DNA from: JAAELZ01 sp965209105
Lineage (GTDB): Bacteria > Pseudomonadota > Gammaproteobacteria > Arenicellales > Poriferihabitantaceae
Direction: 5' to 3'
Assembly (NCBI GenBank): GCA_965209105.1
Contig: CBDBQB010000034.1
Location: 1 to 64,000, forward strand
Length of the DNA stretch: 64,000 nt
Shown: positions 1 to 6,606 of the stretch, piece by piece
Numbering within the stretch: the first letter of the stretch is position 1
How the letters are laid out: every line of letters begins with the position of its first letter
Program-made: the position numbers and the translations under genes
Notes under the pieces: generated by a model
Seen by the model: the letters and a program-made list of their open reading frames with translations, nothing else
Databases searched by the model: none
Told to the model about the DNA's origin: nothing

Positions 1-270
1 TTCCTCTAAAGCGCTTACGGTTAGCGCGACATGCGTAATACCCGTATATTTTTTATCAACATCCATCAATATATTCTCGTTCTCCGAAACTGTCGCAGGG
101 CCTAATAAATTCAGCACTACCCCACTCGGATGACGCATGACGATAGGGTGCCCTTGTTCAAACCCTGTGTCTGTTTTTAGCTCAAAACCAAGTAAGACAT
201 AAAATGCCACGGAGCGCTGTTTATCTCTAATTCGTATGCCGACGTGGTTTACAGCTTCTATATTTAACAT
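1..270 (-). CDS. VOC (glyoxalase/bleomycin resistance) family protein, C-terminus cut by window edge
   Basis: The minus-strand frame opens with ATG at 270 and runs to the window start without a stop, giving the first 90 residues. The N-terminus NHVGIRIRDKQRSVAFY is the typical first beta-alpha unit of a vicinal oxygen chelate domain, in which the His would be a metal ligand, and a second repeat begins at HVALTVSALEE. Proteins of this family are small metal-dependent lyases, dioxygenases or drug-binding proteins, and the substrate cannot be told from this fragment. It is transcribed away from the toxin-antitoxin pair next to it. The family assignment is good; the function is unknown. Confidence 0.75.
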   Translation of the reverse strand, partial: MLNIEAVNHVGIRIRDKQRSVAFYVLLGFELKTDTGFEQGHPIVMRHPSGVVLNLLGPATVSENENILMDVDKKYTGITHVALTVSALEE

Positions 271-414
271 GATGGATGCCTATGAGTGGTGCGTCATTAT
301 ACTTCTTATCCCTCGCAGGCCGATGCGTTCAGACCGTTTAAGATGCAAGGCCGTGATCTTTAAGCGAATGGGGTCAGGTTGAACCTCCCCTAGTTTAACG
401 GATGCTTTAAATAG

Positions 415-442
415 GCGACTTGACGTTATAACGCCAAGTCGC
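415..442. promoter_or_regulatory. 28-bp near-perfect palindrome upstream of the antitoxin gene (candidate operator)
   Basis: The arms GCGACTTG and CAAGTCGC flank the core CGTTATAACG, with one mismatched pair. With a one-base bulge the symmetry extends further into ATAG/CTAT. It lies 29 bp before the antitoxin ATG, in the divergent region between the VOC gene and the toxin-antitoxin pair, which is where a ribbon-helix-helix antitoxin usually binds to repress its own operon. No U-run follows, so a terminator is less likely. Function is inferred from position and symmetry only. Confidence 0.45.
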
Positions 443-471
443 TATTATTCGTACAAACGAGGCATAGTAAT

Positions 472-705
472 ATGAGCGAATTATCAAAAAGATCAACTGT
501 TTACTTTGAAACTGAGATTCATCAAGCACTAAGAATTAAAGCGGCAACTACTCATCAATCTGTATCCGAGGTTGTTAACGAAGCTGTGCGTGCTGCCTTG
601 AGCGAAGACCAGGAAGATTTAAAGGCATTTTCACAAAGAGCTAATGAATCAACAATGAGTTATGAGGAGTTACTAGAGGATTTGAAATCACATGGCAAAA
701 TATAG
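472..705 (+). CDS. Antitoxin, RelB/ParD-like ribbon-helix-helix protein
   Basis: This 77-residue protein starts with a ribbon-helix-helix pattern (STVYFETEIHQALRIKAA), in which the short strand would contact the operator and the helices dimerise. The acidic C-terminal half (from about residue 40, rich in Glu and Asp) would wrap around the toxin. The stop overlaps the start of the downstream toxin gene by 14 bp, the usual coupling in these modules. A strong palindrome just upstream may be its autoregulatory operator. The family is inferred from pattern and context; RelB- and ParD-type antitoxins cannot be separated confidently here. Confidence 0.8.
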   Translation: MSELSKRSTVYFETEIHQALRIKAATTHQSVSEVVNEAVRAALSEDQEDLKAFSQRANESTMSYEELLEDLKSHGKI

Positions 706-955
706 CCTTGTATTTAAGAAATCTGTGGCAAAAGACCTTCGTAACATTCCAAAAAAAGATATAAAACGTATTTTAAAAAGCATAAAACTTCTCTGCACTG
801 ACCCGAGGGCAGCGGGATGTATCAAGCTCTCAGGACAAGAGCGTTATCGTTTAAGACAGGGCGTGTATCGCATTATTTACAAAATTCAAGAAACTGAGCT
901 TGTTGTTATGGTTGTGAAAGTGGCACACAGAAATGTTGTATATAAGAGCAGCTAA
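692..955 (+). CDS. Toxin, RelE/ParE superfamily
   Basis: The 87-residue basic protein has the RelE/ParE fold signature: an N-terminal FKKSVAKDLRNIP helix, a central strand pair ending in YRLRQGVYRIIYKI, and a C-terminal VVMVVKVAHRNVVY strand. RelE-type toxins cut mRNA in the ribosomal A site, whereas ParE types poison gyrase; the basic residues and the C-terminal Arg-Asn-Val-Val-Tyr ending favour the RelE side. It is translationally coupled to the antitoxin before it. The gene is immediately followed by a GC-rich hairpin that could be a terminator or a degenerate attC site. Confidence 0.82.
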   Translation: MAKYSLVFKKSVAKDLRNIPKKDIKRILKSIKLLCTDPRAAGCIKLSGQERYRLRQGVYRIIYKIQETELVVMVVKVAHRNVVYKSS

Positions 956-1013
956 GCAGCGGGCCAAGTGCGGCGCGAAAAAGCGTCGCGCGCTTTAGCC
1001 TAATCATTAGGAC
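952..1013 (+). other. Hairpin region, degenerate attC-like site or terminator of the toxin-antitoxin operon
   Basis: Directly after the toxin stop, GCGGCGC and GCGTCGC can pair around a GAAAAA loop, and flanking bases extend the stem. The right flank TTAGCCTAATCATTAGGAC resembles the right end of integron attC sites (TTAGC, a short spacer, then GTTAGRC), but the first base of the core box is A instead of G. No U-run follows. It is one of three such hairpins separating small genes here. The attC reading is an inference. Confidence 0.3.
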
Positions 1014-1022
1014 TCAATAGCA

Positions 1023-1427
1023 ATGCAAACTTTTATCTATATCTATAAACTCCTTTTAGATTCATTTATTCATGTCCCACTGATTGGAACTATGTTTTAT
1101 TTCATGTTCAAGAATGAAAACTCGAGAGGTATTGGCTTTTGGGTCGAGAGTTTATTGATCTGTTTTTCCTGCAAGGTCGTTCTTTTTTTGGTAACCCTGG
1201 CGATTAATTTCCTAATATTTACTGTTTCACCATCTATCCTAACGAACGATTTTATTAACACTGAATTGCTCACATTATTGTTATGGTTTGGCGTGTCTTT
1301 TATGGCTGTCCGTTATGCAAGCAACAGTACGCTCAAAGCCCTAACAAGTAGCTCAACCCAGCCATTTATATGTCGTTTCGCTTCGCTCTGTATAAATGGC
1401 CGCTTAGCAAGGCGATATGTACAATAA
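1023..1427 (+). CDS. Small hypothetical membrane protein
   Basis: I do not recognise this 134-residue protein. It has a likely membrane segment near residues 17-30, a strong one near 47-70 (ICFSCKVVLFLVTLAINFLI) and another near 82-98. The last 35 residues are translated from the attC-like hairpin that follows, so the natural C-terminus may simply read through that element, as is common for cassette genes. Its AT-rich codon use differs from the core genes of the window. The reading frame is open and in the same orientation as its neighbours, but there is no strong ribosome-binding site. Confidence 0.45.
   Translation: MQTFIYIYKLLLDSFIHVPLIGTMFYFMFKNENSRGIGFWVESLLICFSCKVVLFLVTLAINFLIFTVSPSILTNDFINTELLTLLLWFGVSFMAVRYASNSTLKALTSSSTQPFICRFASLCINGRLARRYVQ
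1338..1420 (+). other. attC-like recombination site (degenerate)
   Basis: GCCATTTATA (1361-1370) and TATAAATGGC (1391-1400) form a perfect 10-bp stem around a loop containing TCGCTTCGCTC, a sequence often seen in chromosomal integron attC loops. The left flank GCCCTAACAAG matches the usual left core box, and the right flank GCTTAGCAAGGCGATATG matches the usual right end apart from GATATG in place of GTTATG. This is the best attC candidate of the three in the region. The altered core box suggests that it is inactive. Confidence 0.45.
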
Positions 1428-1435
1428 AACAAACA

Positions 1436-1762
1436 ATGATGAAATCAAAAGATAAATACGCAATCACAACATTACTAGCTTGGTATCAAGATCATATTGA
1501 TGTGTTTAAAACCCATATGGCAATTTCAATATTTAATGACTCGGTGCCTGGTTCCGCAAATGTGCAATTAAGTACAGATAAATACATGATGGATATCAGT
1601 GTGATGGATGATACTGCCTATCTTTGTATTGGCATGCTGGAAATTGAATCGGATAATACCACTTATCAACATTTTGGTAATTGTGAGTCAAAGTTGGTAT
1701 TTGAAACTCAATTACAAAATTTCATAGAATGGTTTAAGAATAAACACAAACAAAACACATAA
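1436..1762 (+). CDS. Hypothetical protein in cassette-like stretch
   Basis: The frame is open from 1370, but that start lies inside the attC-like hairpin. The ATG at 1436, just after the hairpin, gives a plausible 108-residue soluble protein beginning MMKSKDKYAITTLLAWYQ. It shows alternating strand-like segments around residues 24-65 and a C-terminal amphipathic helix rich in Lys. I recognise no domain. Single small orphan genes bounded by hairpins and all on one strand are typical of integron cassettes, which is the main hint about its origin. Confidence 0.45.
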   Translation: MMKSKDKYAITTLLAWYQDHIDVFKTHMAISIFNDSVPGSANVQLSTDKYMMDISVMDDTAYLCIGMLEIESDNTTYQHFGNCESKLVFETQLQNFIEWFKNKHKQNT

Positions 1763-1773
1763 AATATCACTCA

Positions 1774-1840
1774 ACTGGACACTCTACGCTATCGCTTCGC
1801 ACGCCCGATAGCTCGAACGTTCACGCCGCCTTGGGCGGCA
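1774..1840 (+). other. Two adjacent hairpins, attC-like
   Basis: GCTATCG (1788-1794) and CGATAGC (1806-1812) pair around a loop with the CTTCGC motif also seen in the hairpin near 1370. A second stem, GCCGCC (1825-1830) with GGCGGC (1834-1839), follows just before the next small gene. AACGTT at 1815-1820 contains a possible core-box GTT. The left core box is not recognisable, so this is the weakest of the three attC candidates. Either a degenerate attC or a terminator is possible. Confidence 0.3.
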
Positions 1841-1857
1841 CGAATGCGTATCTAAAC

Positions 1858-2094
1858 ATGAAGAAACTAAAAAACGAGAAAGAACTGGTAAAGAAGGCAA
1901 TCGCAGTGGGGATGAAATATGGAGAACAAAGAGGTGCTGTCGAATTTGAACCCACGGATTCAGCAAATGAAAAAATCGAATACATTTATCGCTTGCTGGT
2001 ACACGATAAGCTAATACAGCCCATCCCTCGGGATCAAATATCTCAATTGTCCATGAAACACAAACTTGCCATATGGGCATCAAAACTAAAGTAA
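1858..2094 (+). CDS. DUF5062 family protein
   Basis: The 78-residue protein reads MKKLKNEKELVKKAIAVGMK at its start and ends in MKHKLAIWASKLK. This is the pattern of a small gammaproteobacterial family (DUF5062) of unknown role, predicted to be all helical. An ATG at 1831 is also in frame, but it lies inside the hairpin. The ATG at 1858 matches the family N-terminus, so I chose that one. It is the last of the small genes separated by attC-like hairpins. Family recognition is from memory of the pattern and has not been tested by a search. Confidence 0.6.
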   Translation: MKKLKNEKELVKKAIAVGMKYGEQRGAVEFEPTDSANEKIEYIYRLLVHDKLIQPIPRDQISQLSMKHKLAIWASKLK

Positions 2095-2136
2095 AACAGT
2101 CTGGCGGCTCTAGTCCAACAACGGCGGAGATTAAAC

Positions 2137-3258
2137 ATGCAATCTAGGCGCGCCTTTCTAAAATTGAACCTGTGGCTTGGGGGCAGCACATTCATGTCGA
2201 CACTTAACATTAAGGCTTCAGAAAAGCTGAATTCCAATGCATGGTTCATGCCGGAAGAAGCAGATGCCCACGCCCGTACTTGGATGTCGTTTATTGCAAG
2301 TTATGACATTTGGGAAGAAAGCCAAGTGCCTCGGGTACAGGCTGATTTGGCAAGCATCGCTAAAACAATTGCAAAATATGAGCCTGTTTCTATGCTCGTA
2401 AGGAAGCAAGACAGCGAAACTGCACTGAAACTTCTTGAGGGATTAGATCAGCATAATTATCCGATTGAGCTAATCGAATTCAATATGAATGACCTATGGA
2501 TGAGGGACACGGGCCCTGCATTTGTCGTAAACAATGAAGGCAAAAAAGCCGGCGTCAATTTCAATTTTAATGGCTGGGGAGAAGATCAGGACTATGAACA
2601 TGACGCTAAGATCGCTGACTTTGTCACGCAAAAAGCAGGGGTAAATAGTATTCAGTCCGACTTAGTTCTGGAAGGGGGTTGCTTTGAGCTAGACGGCCAA
2701 GGCACCGCAATCATGACCGAAAGCTGCATACTCAATGACAATCGAAATCCAAATAAAACAAAGGCAGAAGTTGAGAATGAACTAAAAGCCTTACTGGGTC
2801 TAGACAAAATAATCTGGTTGAAAGGAATTGAAAATAAAGACATCACGGATGGACATACCGATTTTTATGCACGTTTCGCGAAACCCTGCGTCGTGGTGGT
2901 GAGCCGAGATACCGACCCCTCATCCTATGACTACGAAATCACCCGTGAGAATATTCAAATCCTCGCGGGCTCCACAGATGCCAAAAACGAGCCACTCAAT
3001 CTAGTGATTCTAGACACGCCTTGGGATATCAACACACAATACGGAACGAAGGATTTTGCCGCGGGATATGTGGGTTACTACGTCTGTAACGGAGCCGTTA
3101 TCATGCAAAAATTCGGTGATCGAAAGGCTGACATGGCAGCTAAACAGAAATTAGCAGCGGTATTCCCAAACCACCATATTGAGCAAATTACAATTGACGG
3201 TATCGCAAGTGGTGGTGGAAGCATTCACTGCGCCACACAACAAGAACCAAGGGTCTAG
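2137..3258 (+). CDS. Agmatine deiminase / peptidylarginine deiminase family protein with Tat-type signal
   Basis: The 373-residue protein belongs to the guanidine-modifying (pentein) family that hydrolyses agmatine to N-carbamoylputrescine. Conserved blocks are visible: NDLWMRDTGPAF, VLEGGCFELDGQG, DITDGHTDFYARF and the C-terminal GGGSIHCATQQEP with the catalytic Cys. The N-terminus MQSRRAFLKLNLWLGGS is a twin-arginine signal, so the enzyme is probably exported folded to the periplasm, unlike the cytosolic AguA. No aguB-like amidase lies next to it. The gene overlaps nothing and is followed 46 bp later by a GFA gene. Substrate is inferred from family; another guanidino compound is possible. 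Confidence 0.85.
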   Translation: MQSRRAFLKLNLWLGGSTFMSTLNIKASEKLNSNAWFMPEEADAHARTWMSFIASYDIWEESQVPRVQADLASIAKTIAKYEPVSMLVRKQDSETALKLLEGLDQHNYPIELIEFNMNDLWMRDTGPAFVVNNEGKKAGVNFNFNGWGEDQDYEHDAKIADFVTQKAGVNSIQSDLVLEGGCFELDGQGTAIMTESCILNDNRNPNKTKAEVENELKALLGLDKIIWLKGIENKDITDGHTDFYARFAKPCVVVVSRDTDPSSYDYEITRENIQILAGSTDAKNEPLNLVILDTPWDINTQYGTKDFAAGYVGYYVCNGAVIMQKFGDRKADMAAKQKLAAVFPNHHIEQITIDGIASGGGSIHCATQQEPRV

Positions 3259-3304
3259 CAATTCCTGCTGATGGTTTGTAAGAAGTGATGAAGTTCAAAT
3301 AGAC

Positions 3305-3667
3305 ATGTTTACTATCGAATGCCACTGCGCCAACACAAAACTTTTAACCGAGGAGCCGCCCGCTTCGATCACAAGTTGTAACTGTTCAATTTGTAATCGT
3401 ATCGGCGCGCTGTGGGCCTATTATGATCTTGAAAAAGTTGAGGTATTAATAGCAGAAGGTTCGAACAAAAATTATTCTTGGGGTGAAAAAGCCCTGACGT
3501 ATCACCGATGTACTCAATGTGGATGCACCACGCACTATACCGCTAATCGAGACGATGGCAGTAAACGTATCGCAATAAATTGCCGAATGGCACCACTGTC
3601 GGAAATTAGCAATATTCCTGTTCGCAAATTTGACGGTTTGCAAACATCGAAATACCTGAACGAATAA
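3305..3667 (+). CDS. GFA family protein (glutathione-dependent formaldehyde-activating fold)
   Basis: The 120-residue protein shows the zinc-binding pattern of the GFA/CENP-V fold: CHC near residue 6, CNCSIC near residue 25 and CTQCGC near residue 75, giving the seven to eight cysteines that bind two zinc ions. Members were named for glutathione-dependent formaldehyde activation, but many have no proven activity. It stands alone on the plus strand between the deiminase and a hydrolase-like gene, with no formaldehyde-oxidising partner nearby. The family call is firm; the reaction is unknown. Confidence 0.85.
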   Translation: MFTIECHCANTKLLTEEPPASITSCNCSICNRIGALWAYYDLEKVEVLIAEGSNKNYSWGEKALTYHRCTQCGCTTHYTANRDDGSKRIAINCRMAPLSEISNIPVRKFDGLQTSKYLNE

Positions 3668-3774
3668 GCCACTTAAAAAAGCATTCAATATCAATCGACA
3701 CCGCAGACAATTTTAAGCTGCGCAGAAGGATACGTGCTTGTAACAGCTTTTACGAAATCAAATCAGGTTTAATC

Positions 3775-3808
3775 TACCTATCCACTCGCGAGCACATAAA
3801 GATAGGTA
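3775..3808. promoter_or_regulatory. Inverted repeat upstream of the hydrolase-like gene
   Basis: TACCTATC (3775-3782) and GATAGGTA (3801-3808) form a perfect 8-bp inverted repeat with an 18-base spacer. It lies about 110 bp before the preferred start of the next gene. It could be an operator or an mRNA hairpin. Nothing else in this intergenic stretch (3668-3918) stands out. Confidence 0.25.
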
Positions 3809-3918
3809 AGCCGCTAAAAATGCACCTTGGTTTCAGACCTCGAAATAATTTGCTGTTACAATTAAATCCGCTATTTATGAAATCAACTCAGCGTTCTCGC
3901 CTCTTTCCAAAGCAGTTT

Positions 3919-4815
3919 ATGACTAAACCATTCGCACTACTATTTTTATTGCTCATTCCGATTAATCTTTCGCTGGCGCACCACGAACCGTGGGTGAAAA
4001 CAGAATTTCCGCAAGATCAGGAGAAATTTTGGTGGGATGAAGACTGGTGGGAAAACGGCACGATTGCCAATGCCGAAAATTATAAAGTATCCATGGAGGA
4101 AGTCTCTTACCCAAGCGGTGATACTGAAATTCCTGCGTATATATTTCGGCCGACCAAACCCGGCAAATACTTGCCTGTGTTGTTCCAACACGGCAGGCGC
4201 GGCTTAGATGAGCTCACCTTATTGGCGCCCCGACGGCTTGCCGCAAGAGGCTTTGTCGTGCTGGCGCCCGATGTTTGGAGCGGCAGACTATTCAATAGCT
4301 ATCCGATGGGTCACGAATACGTCAGTGACGAAGATGTCGCCAATGGCATTGATGCCCTACTGGCACTAGATAATATTCAGGGAGATAAAGCCTGTGCGGT
4401 GTCGCATACCCGTGGCGGCTATATGACACTCAAAGCCTTGGTGACCCATAAAAAACAGAAGTCTCATATTAGTTGCTATGTGTCTTATTATCCGCATTGG
4501 CAGGACCCCAATGAGCCTGAGCCAATGCAAATTTACCAATACGCCCCTGAGCTAAATGAATTAGATGTTCCAGTGCTGGTTTTTTTTGGCGAGCACGAAC
4601 AGTATCAAAGATTGCGACCAATCATGGATGGTGTGAACACACTAAAGGAAAATGGTAAACATCCGCAGCTCATCATTTATCCCGGTGTTGGTAGGGGTTT
4701 TGATTTTCGCCCGCCTCATGTTAGAACGTTCGCAGATGATCTGGCGACCAAAGATTCGCTGCAACGCACCGCGCGTTTTATACGGCAGCATTTAGAGCCG
4801 AGCTCTGAACTATAA
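3919..4815 (+). CDS. Exported dienelactone-hydrolase-like alpha/beta hydrolase with atypical catalytic residues
   Basis: The frame is open from 3820, but starting at the ATG at 3919 gives a clean signal peptide (MTKPFALLFLLLIPINLSLA, then HHEPW) and a 298-residue periplasmic protein. The fold is that of dienelactone hydrolases, with PVLFQHGRRG as oxyanion region and the nucleophile elbow at AVSHTRGG. The residue expected to be Ser or Cys is Thr, the acid position in FFGEHEQY is Glu, and the usual GHGF histidine is Arg in GVGRGF. The protein may therefore lack hydrolase activity or use a different mechanism, unless this is a natural subfamily trait. It has no operon partner. Confidence 0.75.
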   Translation: MTKPFALLFLLLIPINLSLAHHEPWVKTEFPQDQEKFWWDEDWWENGTIANAENYKVSMEEVSYPSGDTEIPAYIFRPTKPGKYLPVLFQHGRRGLDELTLLAPRRLAARGFVVLAPDVWSGRLFNSYPMGHEYVSDEDVANGIDALLALDNIQGDKACAVSHTRGGYMTLKALVTHKKQKSHISCYVSYYPHWQDPNEPEPMQIYQYAPELNELDVPVLVFFGEHEQYQRLRPIMDGVNTLKENGKHPQLIIYPGVGRGFDFRPPHVRTFADDLATKDSLQRTARFIRQHLEPSSEL

Positions 4816-5081
4816 TATTCGTGCCTCAGACGCCAAGGGTTGATTTATATATCCTCTGCCTCGTCAGTTCAGATAAAGTTTTTCTACGGACAGCCCAAGC
4901 CTTTATAATATAGACCGCTATATCAAATGACTCGGCATGGATCAGAAAGTGATTGATGACCCTTCAAATTGAATACCTCATCAAACGCGAATCTAAAACG
5001 CTAGACTCCGTTCGTGTCTCGCGCCCGCTAGCCTAGTCTTTAAGTTCGTTAAATTAAGCATTTAGACGATAGGATTAACAT
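4816..5081. other. Intergenic stretch containing a diverged copy of the region upstream of 5671
   Basis: This 266-bp stretch has no credible ORF. Around 4896-4945 it contains CCAAGCC, TATAATAT and ACTCGGCA followed by GATC, in the same order and similar spacing as in 5601-5655, where the TATAATAT sits in a terminator loop. Here the stem arms are lost. It may be an old duplication of an intergenic segment. Confidence 0.35.
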
Positions 5082-5510
5082 ATGTACATCGAAACAAAGA
5101 AAGTTCAGAAACTCGGCAATACACTTGTAGAAATATTTCATATTCTTGCACTTTTTGTCATCGGAGCAACGGTAGTGTGGTCGGCTGCTTATGAGTATCT
5201 TCAAATGATGGGGAAAGGTTTTGCTGAGTTGAAGGACATTCTTTTACTTTTTATCTATCTTGAGCTGGGTGCGATGATTGGCATCTACTTCAAAACACAT
5301 AGATTGCCGGTGCAGTTCCTAATTTTTATTGCCATTACTGCTCTATCTAGGCACTTGGTAATCGATGTGCAGCAAGTCGCAGATAGTTTCCATCTATATT
5401 TACTTCTAAGTATCTCTGCTTCCATTTTGTTGCTGAGTGGCGCTCTGTTTGTGCTGACAATTACAGCTAACAAATTTGGTCGCCCGGAAGATAGTTTAGA
5501 ACGAAGCTAG
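5082..5510 (+). CDS. psiE: PsiE family phosphate-starvation-inducible membrane protein
   Basis: The 142-residue protein has four predicted membrane segments (about 15-37, 48-66, 76-92 and 103-127). It contains the PsiE family pattern ELKDILLLFIYLELGAMIGIYF followed by ALSRHLVIDV. In E. coli PsiE responds to phosphate starvation, but its biochemical role is unknown. It stands alone and is followed by a good intrinsic terminator at 5604. I see no clear Pho box, so regulation by phosphate is not supported directly. Confidence 0.8.
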   Translation: MYIETKKVQKLGNTLVEIFHILALFVIGATVVWSAAYEYLQMMGKGFAELKDILLLFIYLELGAMIGIYFKTHRLPVQFLIFIAITALSRHLVIDVQQVADSFHLYLLLSISASILLLSGALFVLTITANKFGRPEDSLERS

Positions 5511-5603
5511 GCATTGTAGTTCAGCAAGTGAAATCAACATTCGCCAAACAAATGCATAAAGTTGTTCGCCACACTCACCCGGACAGCCACTTGAATACAT
5601 CCA

Positions 5604-5630
5604 AGCCCTATAATATGGGCTGTTTTTTAT
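5604..5630 (+). terminator. Rho-independent terminator after psiE
   Basis: AGCCC (5604-5608) pairs with GGGCT (5617-5621) around a TATAATAT loop, followed by GTTTTTTAT. The geometry is that of an intrinsic terminator about 95 bp past the psiE stop. The TATAAT in the loop could also be read as a -10 box for the next gene, but no matching -35 is seen. Confidence 0.65.
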
Positions 5631-5670
5631 AATTACTCGGCACAGATCGGCAAGATCAGCCCCTAAAAAT

Positions 5671-6606
5671 ATGTTCAGCCCACTCATACCCTACATAAAA
5701 ATTGCGCGAATCGACCATTGGTTCAAGAACATTTTTATGGTGCCAGGAATCTTGATCGCGATGTATCTCGATCACAGCCTCATCCATAGCGGTGTCATTT
5801 GGCCGATATTTTTAGCCTTTTTAGCGACCGGTTTGGTCGCCTCAAGTAATTATGTCATCAATGAAATTTTAGACGCCAAATTTGATCGACTGCACCCGGT
5901 CAAGAAATTTCGACCCGTTCCCTCGGGTGAGGTCGAATTAATCTGGGGATATGTCGAGTGGATCGTCCTGGCGATCATCGGATTGGCGCTCGCCTATACA
6001 CTGGGAATGTATTTCTTTTATAGCGCACTGGCGCTGTGGGTGATGGGTTGTGTTTACAATATTGCTCCCATTCGCACCAAAGATAAGCCGTATCTTGATG
6101 TCACCTCAGAGTCCGTCAACAACCCATTGCGACTGCTCTTAGGCTGGTACGCCACTGGCACCACGCTGTTCCCGCCCATTTCTCTGATTATTGCGTATTG
6201 GATGATCGGGGCATTTTTCATGGCGCTTAAACGTTTCGCCGAATACCGGCGCATAAACGACCCCCAAACTGCCGCCGCTTATCGTGCATCGTTTGAGCAT
6301 TATAATGCTGATCGCTTGATGATCAGCGTGACCTACTACATCGCCTTATTCGGATTATTTTTTGGGATTTTCTTGATTCGTTATCGAATCGAATTTATTG
6401 TGGCCACACCCTTTATCGCAGGCTTTATCGCATGGTATATGCGTTTAGCCTATTTGGAAGACAGTCCCGTGCAATACCCCGAAAAGCTCTACAAACAAAA
6501 AGGATTTGTCGCCTATGCGATACTCTGTGCGCTAGTGATGAGTCTGCTTTTGGTGATTGATATTCCCTATTTACACGAACTATTCTCGATGACCAAAGCG
6601 ACTTAG
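5671..6606 (+). CDS. UbiA-family polyprenyltransferase, decaprenyl-phosphate phosphoribosyltransferase-like
   Basis: This 311-residue integral membrane protein has about eight or nine membrane segments. The first Asp-rich prenyl-diphosphate motif is in NYVINEILDAKFDRLHP, followed by KKFRPVPSG. That block is characteristic of the UbiA branch that moves phosphoribose onto decaprenyl phosphate, rather than of the ubiquinone UbiA. A second polar motif lies in ALKRFAEYRRI. Polyprenyl-phospho-ribose would feed an arabinose- or ribose-containing surface glycan. A second, HAD-fused homologue sits at 61566. The gene converges on rhlE and their stop codons overlap by three bases. Substrate is inferred from the motif. 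Confidence 0.75.
   Translation: MFSPLIPYIKIARIDHWFKNIFMVPGILIAMYLDHSLIHSGVIWPIFLAFLATGLVASSNYVINEILDAKFDRLHPVKKFRPVPSGEVELIWGYVEWIVLAIIGLALAYTLGMYFFYSALALWVMGCVYNIAPIRTKDKPYLDVTSESVNNPLRLLLGWYATGTTLFPPISLIIAYWMIGAFFMALKRFAEYRRINDPQTAAAYRASFEHYNADRLMISVTYYIALFGLFFGIFLIRYRIEFIVATPFIAGFIAWYMRLAYLEDSPVQYPEKLYKQKGFVAYAILCALVMSLLLVIDIPYLHELFSMTKAT

Noticed and set aside
370..390. GGGG/CCCC hairpin with AGGT/ACCT, resembling REP-type or terminator structure
   Set aside because: No U-run, only one copy seen, and it lies upstream of both divergent genes; not enough to call an element.
1784..2249. Minus-strand ORFs over the DUF5062 gene and the start of the deiminase gene
   Set aside because: Antisense to better-supported genes and of low-complexity composition.
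5609..5614. TATAAT as -10 promoter of the UbiA gene at 5671
   Set aside because: It is the loop of a convincing intrinsic terminator and has no -35 at proper spacing.
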